Program-made: the position numbers and the translations under genes | In this document: positions 1-8,161 of the stretch, one piece after another | How positions within the stretch are numbered: position 1 is the stretch's first letter | Layout of the letters: every line of letters starts with the position of its first letter | Notes under the pieces: model-generated | Told to the model about the DNA's origin: nothing | What the model saw: only the letters and a program-made list of their open reading frames with translations | Database searches by the model: none | Origin: G958296245 sp963664035 | GTDB taxonomy: Bacteria > Chloroflexota > Dehalococcoidia > Lucifugimonadales > G958296245 | Direction: 5' to 3' | Length of the DNA stretch: 64,000 nt | NCBI GenBank assembly: GCA_963664035.2 | Contig: OY760867.2 | Coordinates: 2,356,001 to 2,420,000 of the forward strand

Positions 1-807
1 GCCTTCGGAGGTCAGGTGTATGCGGCCTCCGTCGACCACCACTTCGGCCGTCTGTATGCCCTCGGCGTAGGCGGAGATGTTCTTGCCGTGTATCTCGTAG
101 CGCTGGAGGCGGGCGTCGGTGGTGTAGTTGGCGGTGATCTGGGCGACGCAGCCGTTCTCGAAGAGGACCAGCGCGGCGTGAACGTCCTTGTAGGGTGAGA
201 TGGCGCGGCGGACGATGGCGTGGACCTCGGCGACGTCGGAGGAGCCGGCGATGGCCCTGACGAGGTCGATGGAGTGGATGGGGGTCTCGAAGATCATGTT
301 GTCCATGACCTCCTCCGGGTAGCGCCCCGTCGCGCCCAACTGGGTGATGCTCTTGTGGAACTCGCCGACGATCTGGGTCACGGGGCCGCGCGCCTCTATC
401 ATCTCGCGGACCTCGACGATGATGGGGTGGAAGCGCCTCTGCCAGCCGACCATGGCCTTGGCGCCGGTGCGCTCGGCGGCGTCGCGCAGCGATACGGTCT
501 CGGCGGAGCTCATGCCTGGCGGCTTCTCGACGAGGGTGTTGACGCCGCGCTCCAGGATGGGCAGGGCGACTTTCCCGTTCAGGTGGGCCTGGACGGCGAC
601 GACGACCCCGTCGGGCGCCTCGGCGTCGAGCATCTCGTCGACGCTGGCGTAGGCCGCCGCGCCGAACTGCTCGCCGGCGGCGTTGCGAAGGCCCTCGTCG
701 AGGTCGCATACGGCGACCAGGTCGACGTCCTCCAGGCCGGCGAATGCGGCCATGTGTCCCCTCCCTCGTCCCCCGCATCCGACGGCTGCGATCCTGGTGT
801 TGGGCAC
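1..807 (-). CDS. Gfo/Idh/MocA-family oxidoreductase, partial (C-terminus beyond window)
   Basis: NAD(P)-dependent sugar- or polyol-type dehydrogenase, cytoplasmic. The GTG start at 807 follows AGGAGG with a 6-nt spacer, and the frame stays open for 269 codons to the window edge. The N-terminus is a Rossmann fold (IAAVGCGGRGRGHMAAF), then VCDLDEG for the cofactor ribose and LVEKPPGMS, the EKP motif that carries the catalytic lysine of this superfamily. The later HSIDLVRAI segment belongs to the C-terminal substrate domain. It is transcribed divergently from the LLM oxidoreductase across an 80-bp gap. The substrate cannot be read from the sequence. Confidence 0.9.
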   Translation of the reverse strand, partial: MPNTRIAAVGCGGRGRGHMAAFAGLEDVDLVAVCDLDEGLRNAAGEQFGAAAYASVDEMLDAEAPDGVVVAVQAHLNGKVALPILERGVNTLVEKPPGMSSAETVSLRDAAERTGAKAMVGWQRRFHPIIVEVREMIEARGPVTQIVGEFHKSITQLGATGRYPEEVMDNMIFETPIHSIDLVRAIAGSSDVAEVHAIVRRAISPYKDVHAALVLFENGCVAQITANYTTDARLQRYEIHGKNISAYAEGIQTAEVVVDGGRIHLTSEG

Positions 808-887
808 TGTGCGCCTCCTGTAATGGTCTGTCCGCATGAACCGGGCTGTCGGGAAGATGGTATCATTCTTGGCGCAAGGAGGACCCC

Positions 888-1811
888 ATGAAACTCGGCC
901 TTTCCGCGACGTTTGCGCTGGCGCTCGGCGCGCCGCCCGACGAGAAGGGCGCGTACGCGCGCAGGCTGGCGTCGCTGTGCGAGGAGGCAGGGCTGGACTC
1001 GATCTGGTTCGCCGACAGGACGGTCTATCCCGTCGATCTGGCGGAGCGGTACCCGGACAGGTGGGGCCCCGGCAAGATGGACCCGGAGGGCCAGAACGTG
1101 CTGGAGCCGGTCACGACGCTCAGCTTCGTCGCCGGCCAGACGAGCAGGATCACGCTGGGCTTCAGCGTGCTGATCCTGCCGCTCCGGCACCCTGTGCTGA
1201 ACGCCAAGATGGTCACGACGCTGGACGTGTTGAGCGGCGGGCGGGTGGTGTTCGGGGCCGGGCTGGGGTGGATGCCCGAGGAGTTCGAGGGCATGGGCGC
1301 GGACTACGGGACGCGGGGGCGGGTGACGGACGAGAGCATCGAGATGTTCAAGGCGCTGTGTACGGAGGAGACGGCGAGCTACGGCGGCAGGCACTTCGGC
1401 ATATCGGGTAAAACCTTCTACCCGAAGCCGCTGCAGAAGCCGCACCCGCCCATCTGGATAGGCGGCGGCAGCCGGGCGGCGATGCGGCGGGCGGCTAGGC
1501 TGGGCGACGTGTGGTTTCCCATGACACTGGACGCGGACGACCTGAGGGGCCGGGCGGCGGAGCTTCGGCGGATGTGCGAGGAGAACGGCCGGGAGCCCGG
1601 CGCCGTCGGGGTGGCGATGGGCTATTCCCTCAAGCTGGACGGACCGCGAACGGACGCGATGTCCGGTTCAAGCGCGGAGGTGCGGGACGACCTGCGAAGG
1701 TACCGGGACGCCGGCGTCGAGCACGCCATCTTTGCCATAGCGTCGGACGACTGGAGCTACATTGAGGATGCTGTCCGGCGGCTTGCCGGGGAGATAGGTC
1801 CGACCATCTGA
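888..1811 (+). CDS. LLM-class (luciferase-like) flavin/F420-dependent oxidoreductase
   Basis: 307 residues, a normal length for the luciferase-like TIM-barrel family, which uses FMN or F420 to oxidise or oxygenate small substrates. Start ATG lies behind an AAGGAGG site. Visible family features are the opening LGLSATFALAL strand, SIWFADRTVYP, the TTLSFVAGQTSRITLG segment, VLSGGRVVFGAGLGWMPEEFEGMG, and the late KPLQKPHPPIWIGGG loop. The WIGGGS motif and overall pattern resemble the TIGR03619-type F420-dependent branch, but cofactor choice is inference. It is followed after 22 bp by a PHP phosphoesterase, and the two may be cotranscribed. Confidence 0.9.
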   Translation: MKLGLSATFALALGAPPDEKGAYARRLASLCEEAGLDSIWFADRTVYPVDLAERYPDRWGPGKMDPEGQNVLEPVTTLSFVAGQTSRITLGFSVLILPLRHPVLNAKMVTTLDVLSGGRVVFGAGLGWMPEEFEGMGADYGTRGRVTDESIEMFKALCTEETASYGGRHFGISGKTFYPKPLQKPHPPIWIGGGSRAAMRRAARLGDVWFPMTLDADDLRGRAAELRRMCEENGREPGAVGVAMGYSLKLDGPRTDAMSGSSAEVRDDLRRYRDAGVEHAIFAIASDDWSYIEDAVRRLAGEIGPTI

Positions 1812-1833
1812 GGGAGCAGCGACTGGAGGGGAC

Positions 1834-2493
1834 GTGTACGACTTCCATACCCACACATTCCTGAGCGACGGGGTGCTGTCGCCGATAGAGCTGATAAGGC
1901 GGGCGCACGTCAAGGGCTACCGCGTGATGGCCGTCACCGACCACGTTGGGCCGGGCAACATGGAGATGGTGCTCAGGGTGCTGATTACGGACTGCAAGGC
2001 GGCGTCGGAGCGGTGGGACGTGCTGGCGCTCCCGGGCGTGGAGATCACGCACTGCCCGAAGGAGGACATAGACCGGCTGGCCAGGGAGGCCAAGGCGCTG
2101 GGCGCGGTGGTGGTCAACGTCCACGGGGAGACGGTGGTGGAGCCGGTGGAGCCGGGCACGAACCTCGCGTCGGTGCGCTCTGAGCACGTCGACATCTTGG
2201 CGCACCCGGGACTGATAACGGCCGAGGAGGCGGCGATAGCGGCGCGCAACGGGGTGTTCCTGGAGGTGTCAGCGAGGCGGGGGCACTCGTTCGCGAACGG
2301 ACACGTGGTCAGGACGGCGACGGCGGCGGGGGCGCGCATGGTGCTCGACTCGGACGCTCACGCGCCGGAAGACCTGCTGACGCGGGACTTCGCGATGGCG
2401 GTGGCCCGGGGCTCGGGTATGAGCGAGGAGGAGGCGGTCGCGCTGCTGGACAGCGAGCCGCTGGGCCTGCTGAGGCGGGTGGGGGCGGCGTAG
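1834..2493 (+). CDS. PHP-domain phosphoesterase (histidinol-phosphatase-like)
   Basis: 219 residues from a GTG start behind GGAGGGG. The PHP metal-binding signature is clear: DFHTHTFLSDG at residues 3-13, VTDH at about 35, PGVEITH at about 68, ILAHPGL at about 124, and DSDAHAP near 174. These residues bind the trinuclear metal centre of PHP phosphoesterases. The protein is a single-domain histidinol-phosphatase-type PHP without polymerase or other fusion. It probably hydrolyses a small phosphomonoester. No his genes are nearby, so a role in histidine synthesis is not supported. Confidence 0.85.
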   Translation: MYDFHTHTFLSDGVLSPIELIRRAHVKGYRVMAVTDHVGPGNMEMVLRVLITDCKAASERWDVLALPGVEITHCPKEDIDRLAREAKALGAVVVNVHGETVVEPVEPGTNLASVRSEHVDILAHPGLITAEEAAIAARNGVFLEVSARRGHSFANGHVVRTATAAGARMVLDSDAHAPEDLLTRDFAMAVARGSGMSEEEAVALLDSEPLGLLRRVGAA

Positions 2494-2538
2494 CCGGCGG
2501 TATGGCCGCAGGGGCCTGATTCCGGCAAGGAGGCGACG

Positions 2539-2892
2539 ATGGTGATAAGCGCCGGCCGCGCAATCGATGACGAGGATGCGGACGCCGTTAGGAAGGTCGC
2601 CTTCGGCTACTGGGCGGCCTTCAACGCCTACGACCCCGACAAGGCGCTGTCGTACGTGGAGGCGGAGTACCGCCGGCAGTGCGACGAGACGGTGCGCCAC
2701 CATATCGGCTTGGTGGAGTCCTTCAGGGTGAAGTTGGGGCTGACCGAGGAGGCGCCGCCGGCCATGACCGGCCCGGACGAAGGGGAGATGTACCTGACCA
2801 TGAAGGAGCCGCTGGGCGCGCGGCGCATTCACATGGCCTTCCGGAAGATCGGCGGGGAGTGGATGATCACTCTTACCGAGCAGGTGGAGTAG
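2539..2892 (+). CDS. NTF2-like (SnoaL/DUF4440-type) small protein
   Basis: 117 residues, ATG behind AAGGAGG. The pattern YWAAFNAYDPDKALSYVEAEYRR, in which a helix is followed by a curved sheet, and the C-terminal pair RRIHMAFRKIGGEWMITLTEQ match the cone-shaped NTF2-like fold. Such proteins are small ligand-binding domains or isomerase/hydrolase-like enzymes. No catalytic residues can be assigned. It is the third rightward gene of the LLM-PHP-NTF2 set, 45 bp after the PHP gene. Confidence 0.7.
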   Translation: MVISAGRAIDDEDADAVRKVAFGYWAAFNAYDPDKALSYVEAEYRRQCDETVRHHIGLVESFRVKLGLTEEAPPAMTGPDEGEMYLTMKEPLGARRIHMAFRKIGGEWMITLTEQVE

Positions 2893-2901
2893 CCTGGCTT
2901 G

Positions 2902-2918
2902 CGGGGCCGACGGCCCCG
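2902..2918. terminator. short GC hairpin between convergent genes
   Basis: Seven-base-pair stem CGGGGCC/GGCCCCG with a GAC loop in the 36-bp gap between convergent genes. There is no T-run on either side, so intrinsic termination is only suggested by position. Confidence 0.35.
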
Positions 2919-2928
2919 GCTAGTATGT

Positions 2929-3147
2929 TCAGCCCATGCCTCCGTAGCCCACGGTTACGAGGCCGCCCTCCACTGTCACGGGAGTTGTGCGGTCGCCGCC
3001 GGTGAGCTCCTCGACCTTGGCCCAATGCTCGGGGTGCAGGGCGAGGTTTATCTCTTCGTACTCGATGCCGCCCGAGTCCAGGTCGTCCTTGAGGTTGTTC
3101 GAGTATCCGCAGTCGGGATGGGTGTAGATGATTATCTTGTCGGACAA
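2929..3147 (-). CDS. small glutaredoxin-like protein
   Basis: 72 residues with a glutaredoxin/NrdH-like fold pattern: strand KIIIYTHPD, then the active-site motif CGYS at residues 13-16 (a monothiol CxxS arrangement), and the cis-proline segment TTPVTVEGG. The VGYGGMG tail is glycine rich. The only usable start is TTG at 3147. The gene lies 19 bp downstream of the small membrane protein on the same strand, so the two may be one transcript. With no second active-site cysteine it is more likely a monothiol carrier than a dithiol reductase. Confidence 0.8.
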   Translation of the reverse strand: MSDKIIIYTHPDCGYSNNLKDDLDSGGIEYEEINLALHPEHWAKVEELTGGDRTTPVTVEGGLVTVGYGGMG

Positions 3148-3166
3148 GGACCTGCTCTCCCGTCAC

Positions 3167-3382
3167 TTAGCCTATGAGCTTCAGGACAACTGTAAGAATT
3201 GCCAGCCCAATTCCGGCTATTCCCATGGTCCAGCGCATCGCCAGCAGGCTCCCCCGCAACTCCCCACGCAACTCGCCAATGTCGGCCTTCAACTCAGCCT
3301 TTAACTCGGCCAAATCGCTTTTCGTTGCGAGGTGAGCGTACGCCCCCTCAAGATGACCTACGCGCTGTTCGATGGTAGCCAG
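3167..3382 (-). CDS. possible 71-residue coiled-coil protein with C-terminal membrane anchor (CTG start?)
   Basis: The frame encodes LATIEQRVGHLEGAYAHLAT, then KSDLAELKAELKADIGEL with heptad-like spacing (coiled coil), and ends in one hydrophobic helix, MGIAGIGLAILTVVLKLIG. This layout is common among tiny tail-anchored coiled-coil proteins. There is no ATG, GTG or TTG near the N-terminus, and an in-frame TAG lies just upstream. A CTG at 3382 sits 6 nt after GAGAGGG, so it either starts at CTG or is a 5'-decayed remnant. It lies upstream of the glutaredoxin on the same strand. Confidence 0.45.
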   Translation of the reverse strand: MATIEQRVGHLEGAYAHLATKSDLAELKAELKADIGELRGELRGSLLAMRWTMGIAGIGLAILTVVLKLIG

Positions 3383-3496
3383 TGCATTCCCTCTCTAACG
3401 CTGGATGTTCGCCCGGTCCAGCAACTCGTCCCGTATCATACCGTACCGGATATACTACATCCATTGCCGAGAGGTCGGCAATCGTTTGCCGGTGGG

Positions 3497-3619
3497 CCCA
3501 AATCCCCCACCTAAATGGGGGTGACGCTCTACGGCAAGGGGGAGGGCTGGTTTGAAACCAGCCCCTACGGGGTGATGGCCGATAGATATGGCTCTGAACC
3601 TGGAGGTGGTGGATTGGGG
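3497..3619. repeat. dispersed 122-bp element with terminal inverted repeats, copy A
   Basis: Begins CCCAAATCCCCCACCT and ends with the diverged complement AGGTGGTGGATTGGGG (two mismatches). The inner hairpin is GGGCTGGTTT/GAAACCAGCCC followed by CCTACGGGGTGATGG. The same element recurs at 12955-13076 and 60041-60161, with a truncated copy at 59631-59705. It contains no credible gene. It occupies the gap between the small membrane protein and the next Gfo/Idh/MocA gene. Confidence 0.85.
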
Positions 3620-3640
3620 TGGACGTATCTGTTCAGAGTA

Positions 3641-3725
3641 TGGGAGGGCAGCCACAAGGGCTGCACCCTACGGGATGGAAGCCGTAGTCGTAGGGGCGTC
3701 CCTTGTGGGCGCCCTAGGTGAGGGA
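3641..3725. repeat. short palindromic (REP-like) sequences
   Basis: Directly after element copy A come two further imperfect hairpins, GCAGCCACAAGGGCTGC and a GGGGCG/CGCCC palindrome near 3694-3715. They look like REP-type intergenic sequences. The rest of the 3383-3789 gap shows nothing else that can be supported. Confidence 0.45.
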
Positions 3726-3789
3726 CGCACCAACTCTGAAACAGTTACCGGTGGACCGCCAGGCCTTGCTGAAAGTCGGGAGGATCGAC

Positions 3790-4881
3790 ATGGAGAGAGT
3801 GCGGATAGGCGTCGTGGGGTGCGGGGCGATTGCGCAGGTGCAGCACCTGCCGTTCCTGCTGGACCTGGCGGAGGAGTTCGAGGTCGCCGCGGTTTGCGAC
3901 GTATCGCCGTCGCTTGCGGCGCACGCGGCGGAGCGGTTCCACGTCCCCAGGCACGTGACCGACTACCGCGACGTGCTGAGCGCCGACGTGGACGCCGTGC
4001 TGCTGTGCCACACGGACCCCAAGACGGAGGCGGCCGTGGCTGCGCTGGACGCGGGCAAGCACCTGTTCATCGAGAAGCCTATGTGCTACTCGACGGAGGA
4101 GGCGGACGAGATCGCGGCGGCGGCGGACAGGTCGGGGCGGGTCGCGCTGGTCGGGTACGTGAAGCTGTACGAGCCGGCCTACGAGGCGGCGCGGGTCGAG
4201 GTCGCGGCCATGGACGACGTGCGCTTCGTGCAGGTCAACCACCTGCACCCCGACAACGCCCTGCACGTCGGCCAGTTCCGTACGCGCAAGTTCGACGACG
4301 TGCCACCGGAGGTGGTCGAGAGGACGGCGCTGGCGCGGGAGAGGGCCGTGCGCGACGCGATAGGGGACGCGCCGCCCGACGTGCGGCGCAGCTTCGGCAT
4401 CGTGTCGGGCAGCATGATCCACGACCTGTACGGCCTGCGCGAGATGTTCGGCAACCCCAGCAGGGTGGCGGGTACCAACGTTTGGGCGGACGGCAACGCC
4501 ATCAGCACCACGCTGGAATACCCGCGGGGCCATAGCTGCGTGGCGACCTGGGTCGATCTGCCCGATCTGTGGGACTTCAGGGAGACGCTGGAGGTGTACG
4601 GCAGCAGGAAGCGGGTCGTGGTCTCCTACGGCACCGGATTCTCCAGGGTAGTTTCGACGCTCACGGTACACGAGATCGACGCGGGGGGCGCCGCCGTGAG
4701 GCGCGAGCCGGCCATGAGCTGGGAGAGCCCCTTCCGGCGCGAGCTTCGCCACTTCCACGACTGCATCGTGAACGGTGCGGCGCCGGTGTCGCCCGTGTCG
4801 TCCGCGCGCGACGACATCGGCTTGATCATAGACATCGTGCGGGCCTACGCGGACGGCGGCCCGATTAGCAGGCAGGCATGA
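3790..4881 (+). CDS. Gfo/Idh/MocA-family oxidoreductase
   Basis: 363 residues. The ATG at 3790 is chosen over upstream in-frame codons because GGGAGG precedes it by 6 nt and translation then begins directly with the Rossmann strand VRIGVVGCGAIAQVQHLPFL. AVCDVSPS follows, then the HLFIEKPMCYS motif with the EKP lysine. The C-terminal half (SGSMIHDLYGLREMFG, later FRETLEVYGSRKRV) is the oxidoreductase substrate domain. It is unlike the partial paralogue at the window start, so the two probably act on different substrates. MazG follows 16 bp downstream. Confidence 0.9.
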   Translation: MERVRIGVVGCGAIAQVQHLPFLLDLAEEFEVAAVCDVSPSLAAHAAERFHVPRHVTDYRDVLSADVDAVLLCHTDPKTEAAVAALDAGKHLFIEKPMCYSTEEADEIAAAADRSGRVALVGYVKLYEPAYEAARVEVAAMDDVRFVQVNHLHPDNALHVGQFRTRKFDDVPPEVVERTALARERAVRDAIGDAPPDVRRSFGIVSGSMIHDLYGLREMFGNPSRVAGTNVWADGNAISTTLEYPRGHSCVATWVDLPDLWDFRETLEVYGSRKRVVVSYGTGFSRVVSTLTVHEIDAGGAAVRREPAMSWESPFRRELRHFHDCIVNGAAPVSPVSSARDDIGLIIDIVRAYADGGPISRQA

Positions 4882-4897
4882 CGGGAGAAGCTACGCC

Positions 4898-5704
4898 ATG
4901 ACGCAGACCGATTTCCCGCACACCTTCGACGGGCTGATGGCGCTGGTGACGCACCTCCGCGGGCCGGACGGCTGCCCGTGGGACCGGGAGCAGACGGCGC
5001 GGTCTATGAGGCGGTACGTGATGGAGGAGTGCCACGAGCTGCTGGAGGCGATCGACGAGGGGGCGGCAGGCGAGGTCGCGGAGGAGCTCGGCGACGTCGT
5101 GTTCCACGTGGCGTTCCAGGTGCGCGTCTGGGCCGACGAAGGGGAGTTCACCGAGTCTGACGTGTTCGGGTCGGTGATCGATAAGCTGGTGCGTCGTCAC
5201 CCGCACGTCTTCGCTGGAGAAGCGGCCCAGGACGCGGAGCGGGTACTGGGCAGGTGGCAGGCGCTCAAGGCCGCCGAGCGCGGCCCCTCCGCCTCCATCA
5301 TGGAGGGCGTGCCCGGCGGGATGCCCGCGCTGGCCTACTCGCAGGCGCTGCAGGGCAGGGCGGCGGGCGTGGGATTCGACTGGGAGGACCCGGCGGGGGT
5401 AGCGGAGAAGGTGGTCGAAGAGGTCGGCGAGCTCGGGGCGGCCGCCGACGCGGACGAGAGGGAGCGCGAACTCGGCGACGTGCTGTTCTCCATCGTGAAC
5501 CTGGCGCGGTGGCTGCGCGTGGACGCCGAGAGCGCCCTGCGGGGCGCCGCCTCCAGGTTCCGTAGCCGCTACGAGTTGATGGAGGCGATCAGCCGGGAGG
5601 AGGGCAGGGACTTCGCCGGCCTCTCGCCTGAGGACAAGGACGCGCTATGGCGGCGGGCCAAGGCGTCACTTGTGGCGCCAGACCCTCCTGACCGCACCGA
5701 ATGA
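4898..5704 (+). CDS. mazG: nucleoside triphosphate pyrophosphohydrolase MazG
   Basis: 268 residues with two tandem all-alpha MazG domains. The first has CPWDREQT, then EECHELLEA and ELGDVVFHVAFQ. The second has EEVGELGAA and ELGDVLFSIVNLAR. The EExxE...ExxD acidic residues bind Mg2+ and the triphosphate. The enzyme hydrolyses NTPs or dNTPs to monophosphate plus pyrophosphate and cleans the nucleotide pool. Its last 39 bp overlap the 3' end of the convergent MFS gene. Confidence 0.93.
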   Translation: MTQTDFPHTFDGLMALVTHLRGPDGCPWDREQTARSMRRYVMEECHELLEAIDEGAAGEVAEELGDVVFHVAFQVRVWADEGEFTESDVFGSVIDKLVRRHPHVFAGEAAQDAERVLGRWQALKAAERGPSASIMEGVPGGMPALAYSQALQGRAAGVGFDWEDPAGVAEKVVEEVGELGAAADADERERELGDVLFSIVNLARWLRVDAESALRGAASRFRSRYELMEAISREEGRDFAGLSPEDKDALWRRAKASLVAPDPPDRTE

Positions 5705-7000
5705 CATCGCCACTATGCCGGCCATCGCCGCCGCCGCGACGAGCGTGGCCGCAGGCGCGCCGAACAGCTGCGCAATGGCGCCCGCGGCCAGCGCGCCGAC
5801 GGGGTAGAGGCCGTGGGCCATCGCCCCCAGCGAGGCCACGCGGCCCCTCAGCGAGTCGGGCGCCATCTGCTGCACGGTCGCACCGTTGATGGTGTAGAAG
5901 GTCGCCATGCCGACGCTCAGCATCGTCAGCAGGACGAGGGAGAGGCCCATCGAGCGGCTGAGCGAGAAGGAGGCGGCGCAGATGACGGCCCATACCAGGG
6001 CCAACACTATTACGCGCCCGCGCGGTATGACGCCCACGCTGGCGACCATGGCCATGCCGAGGATCGAGCCGATGCCGGGCGCCGATACGAGGATGCCCAG
6101 GCCGGCGGGGCCGACGTCGAACACCTCTCCGGCGTAGACCGGCATGAGGCCGTGTACGAACGGCAGAAGCAGCACGCCCGGCACGACGCCCAGGGCGATC
6201 AGCGACAGCACCACGCGTTCGTTCCTGACGTAGCGCACGGCCTCGGCGACCTGCGCGAACGGGTTGGGCCTCTTCGCGGGCCGCGCCTCCCGGCCGGACT
6301 CCTCCAGCCGGACGGCCCGGACTGCCAGCGCGCTAGTCAGCAGCGCGGCCACTCCCAGTAGGAGCGTCTCGGCCGCGCCGAGCAGGACGATCGACACGCC
6401 CGCGATAGCCGGGACCGACAGCCGAATTACGTTGAAGCCCATCGAGTTCAGCGCGTAGGCGTTGACCAGCGTCTCCTTTGGGACGACGTTGGAGAGCAGC
6501 GACAGCATCGCCGGGTGGACGAGCACGGTCGCGACCCCTATGAGGAACAGGAACGCGAATATGTGCCAGGTCTGGAGATAGCCGGCCATCACTATTGCGG
6601 CGAAGACCGCGGTGACGACGGCCTTGGCGGCGATGGCCGACACGAGTACGTGGCGGCGGTCCCAGCGGTCCACCAGGACGCCGGCCAGCGGCCCGACGAC
6701 GAGAAACGGCACCATGCCCATGGCCATGGCAAGGCTGGTTAGCAAGGCCGACCTCGTCAGGTCGAAGGTCATCCACCCCATCACGACGGAGAGGACCCAG
6801 TTGAAGGCCCCTGTACCGAGGGTCATCGCCCACATGTACCGGAAGTCCCGGTAGCGGAGGGAGTCGAGGGTGTGTACCTGGACGTTGATGCCGATGGGCC
6901 GGGAGAGCCGGCCGGGCAGGATCCGGCGCCTGGGCCGTGCCGGCGCTTCCGGCAGAGCGTGGCCAGGGGCCGTCGCAGCTCCCCTTGCCCGATTCAACAT
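5666..7000 (-). CDS. MFS transporter (drug/solute exporter type)
   Basis: 444 residues from ATG 7000. The frame is open further upstream to 7093, but that stretch is AT-rich and reads as promoter or leader. About 12 hydrophobic segments are visible, starting at YRDFRYMWAMTLGTGAFNW. The loop DRWDRRHVLV matches the MFS loop 2-3 signature, and the fold is typical of MFS_3/enterobactin-exporter-type proteins. It is probably an inner-membrane efflux pump, with unknown substrate. The 3' end overlaps mazG by 39 bp in convergent orientation. Confidence 0.88.
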   Translation of the reverse strand: MLNRARGAATAPGHALPEAPARPRRRILPGRLSRPIGINVQVHTLDSLRYRDFRYMWAMTLGTGAFNWVLSVVMGWMTFDLTRSALLTSLAMAMGMVPFLVVGPLAGVLVDRWDRRHVLVSAIAAKAVVTAVFAAIVMAGYLQTWHIFAFLFLIGVATVLVHPAMLSLLSNVVPKETLVNAYALNSMGFNVIRLSVPAIAGVSIVLLGAAETLLLGVAALLTSALAVRAVRLEESGREARPAKRPNPFAQVAEAVRYVRNERVVLSLIALGVVPGVLLLPFVHGLMPVYAGEVFDVGPAGLGILVSAPGIGSILGMAMVASVGVIPRGRVIVLALVWAVICAASFSLSRSMGLSLVLLTMLSVGMATFYTINGATVQQMAPDSLRGRVASLGAMAHGLYPVGALAAGAIAQLFGAPAATLVAAAAMAGIVAMSFGAVRRVWRHK

Positions 7001-7165
7001 GCCGCCGATGACAGATGTCTGGTTCACCTGGTCCCATCCGTTCGAAGATTGGTCGATTGATTCCCGACTCAGAATACATGATAGCATGAACATGAGCTAT
7101 ATTTCATGTTTTCTGGGCCTATTTTTGGCGGATTTTTCTTGTGGCGGCGTGGGGGGGTTGCATGT

Positions 7166-7194
7166 TTGACGGGGTGGTGGGCCGGCCATAGACT
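7166..7194 (+). promoter_or_regulatory. sigma-70-type promoter for the inositol-phosphatase-like gene
   Basis: TTGACG, a 17-bp spacer, then TAGACT. The -10 ends only 9 nt before the ATG at 7204, so the start site should fall at or next to the start codon (leaderless or nearly so). No clear Shine-Dalgarno precedes the ATG. Confidence 0.65.
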
Positions 7195-7203
7195 TGGCGG
7201 GCT

Positions 7204-8142
7204 ATGGCTGAGCAGGGTTGCGGTGCAGCTTCGTCGTTGCCGGTCGGCTTCGACGCCCCGGCTGTCGAGGGGTTGGCGATTGAGCTTGCGCGGCGGGCGG
7301 GCGAGCTCCTGGCCGGGCGGTTCGGCGCCGGGGTGGCCGTGGAGTACAAGGACGAATCGCGGCGCGACCCGGTCACGGAAGTCGACCGCGAATGCCAGGA
7401 GATGCTGTCGAGCGCGGTCGAGGCGGCCTTTCCCGGGCACGGCTTCTTGGGAGAGGAGGGGGGACGGGACGACGACGAGGCGGCGCCGTGCGTCGTCTGG
7501 GTGGTCGATCCGTTGGACGGCACGAAGAACTATGCCAGCGGGCTGCCGTTGTACGCCTGCTCCATCGGGGTGCTCTTAGATGGAGAGCCGGTCGTGGGCG
7601 CGGTCTACCTGCCGTGGCCCGGCGAGGCGGGAGGGATGGTGTTGCACGGCAGGGCCGGTTCCGGGGCTTACGCGGCCGGGCGGAGGGTCTCGGTGACGGA
7701 CGGGGCCGGGCCGGAAGGGACGCGGCTGGCGGCCGTTCCGGGGTCGTTCCTGGGCTTGTTCAGGCCCGTCGGCGGGTTGGGCCGCGACCTGGGAGAGCAC
7801 AGGGTGGCGGGCAGCACGGTGTACGAGGTCGCGCTGGCGGTCATGGGACGCCTTCAGCTTGCCGCCGTCACGTCGCCTAGGATATGGGACGCGGCGGCGG
7901 GCGCGGTGCTCGCGCGGGAGGCGGGCGGGGTGGCTGTGAGCGCGGCGCACTCCCCGAGGCTGGGCGGCCTGCTGCCGGACGCGGTGACGTGGCAACCCCT
8001 GAGGTCGTTCGCCCCCGAGGAGGGGCCGGTGACGTACGGCCATCTGCGTAGATGGTCGAAGCCGATGCTGTTCGGCGGACCTGGAGTCGTGCGCTACGTC
8101 ACGGCCCGCCTGAGGGCCCGCGGGCGCGGGCGGCGCCGGTAG
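7204..8142 (+). CDS. inositol-monophosphatase-family phosphatase
   Basis: 312 residues. Metal-site motifs of the IMPase/FBPase superfamily are intact: GEEGG (residues 83-87), DPLDGTKNY (102-110) and, late, IWDAAAGAVLAREAGG. The family dephosphorylates inositol phosphate, histidinol phosphate, fructose bisphosphate or 3'-phosphoadenosine phosphate, and the sequence alone does not choose among these. The tail after about residue 270 is arginine rich and longer than usual. The gene is alone on its strand with its own promoter at 7166-7194. Confidence 0.88.
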   Translation: MAEQGCGAASSLPVGFDAPAVEGLAIELARRAGELLAGRFGAGVAVEYKDESRRDPVTEVDRECQEMLSSAVEAAFPGHGFLGEEGGRDDDEAAPCVVWVVDPLDGTKNYASGLPLYACSIGVLLDGEPVVGAVYLPWPGEAGGMVLHGRAGSGAYAAGRRVSVTDGAGPEGTRLAAVPGSFLGLFRPVGGLGRDLGEHRVAGSTVYEVALAVMGRLQLAAVTSPRIWDAAAGAVLAREAGGVAVSAAHSPRLGGLLPDAVTWQPLRSFAPEEGPVTYGHLRRWSKPMLFGGPGVVRYVTARLRARGRGRRR

Positions 8143-8161
8143 TCCAGGCCGGCGTCCGGGG

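Noticed and set aside
3741..4758. 337-codon frame opposite the Gfo/Idh/MocA gene
   Set aside because: Low-complexity shadow frame; the + frame carries the Rossmann and EKP motifs.
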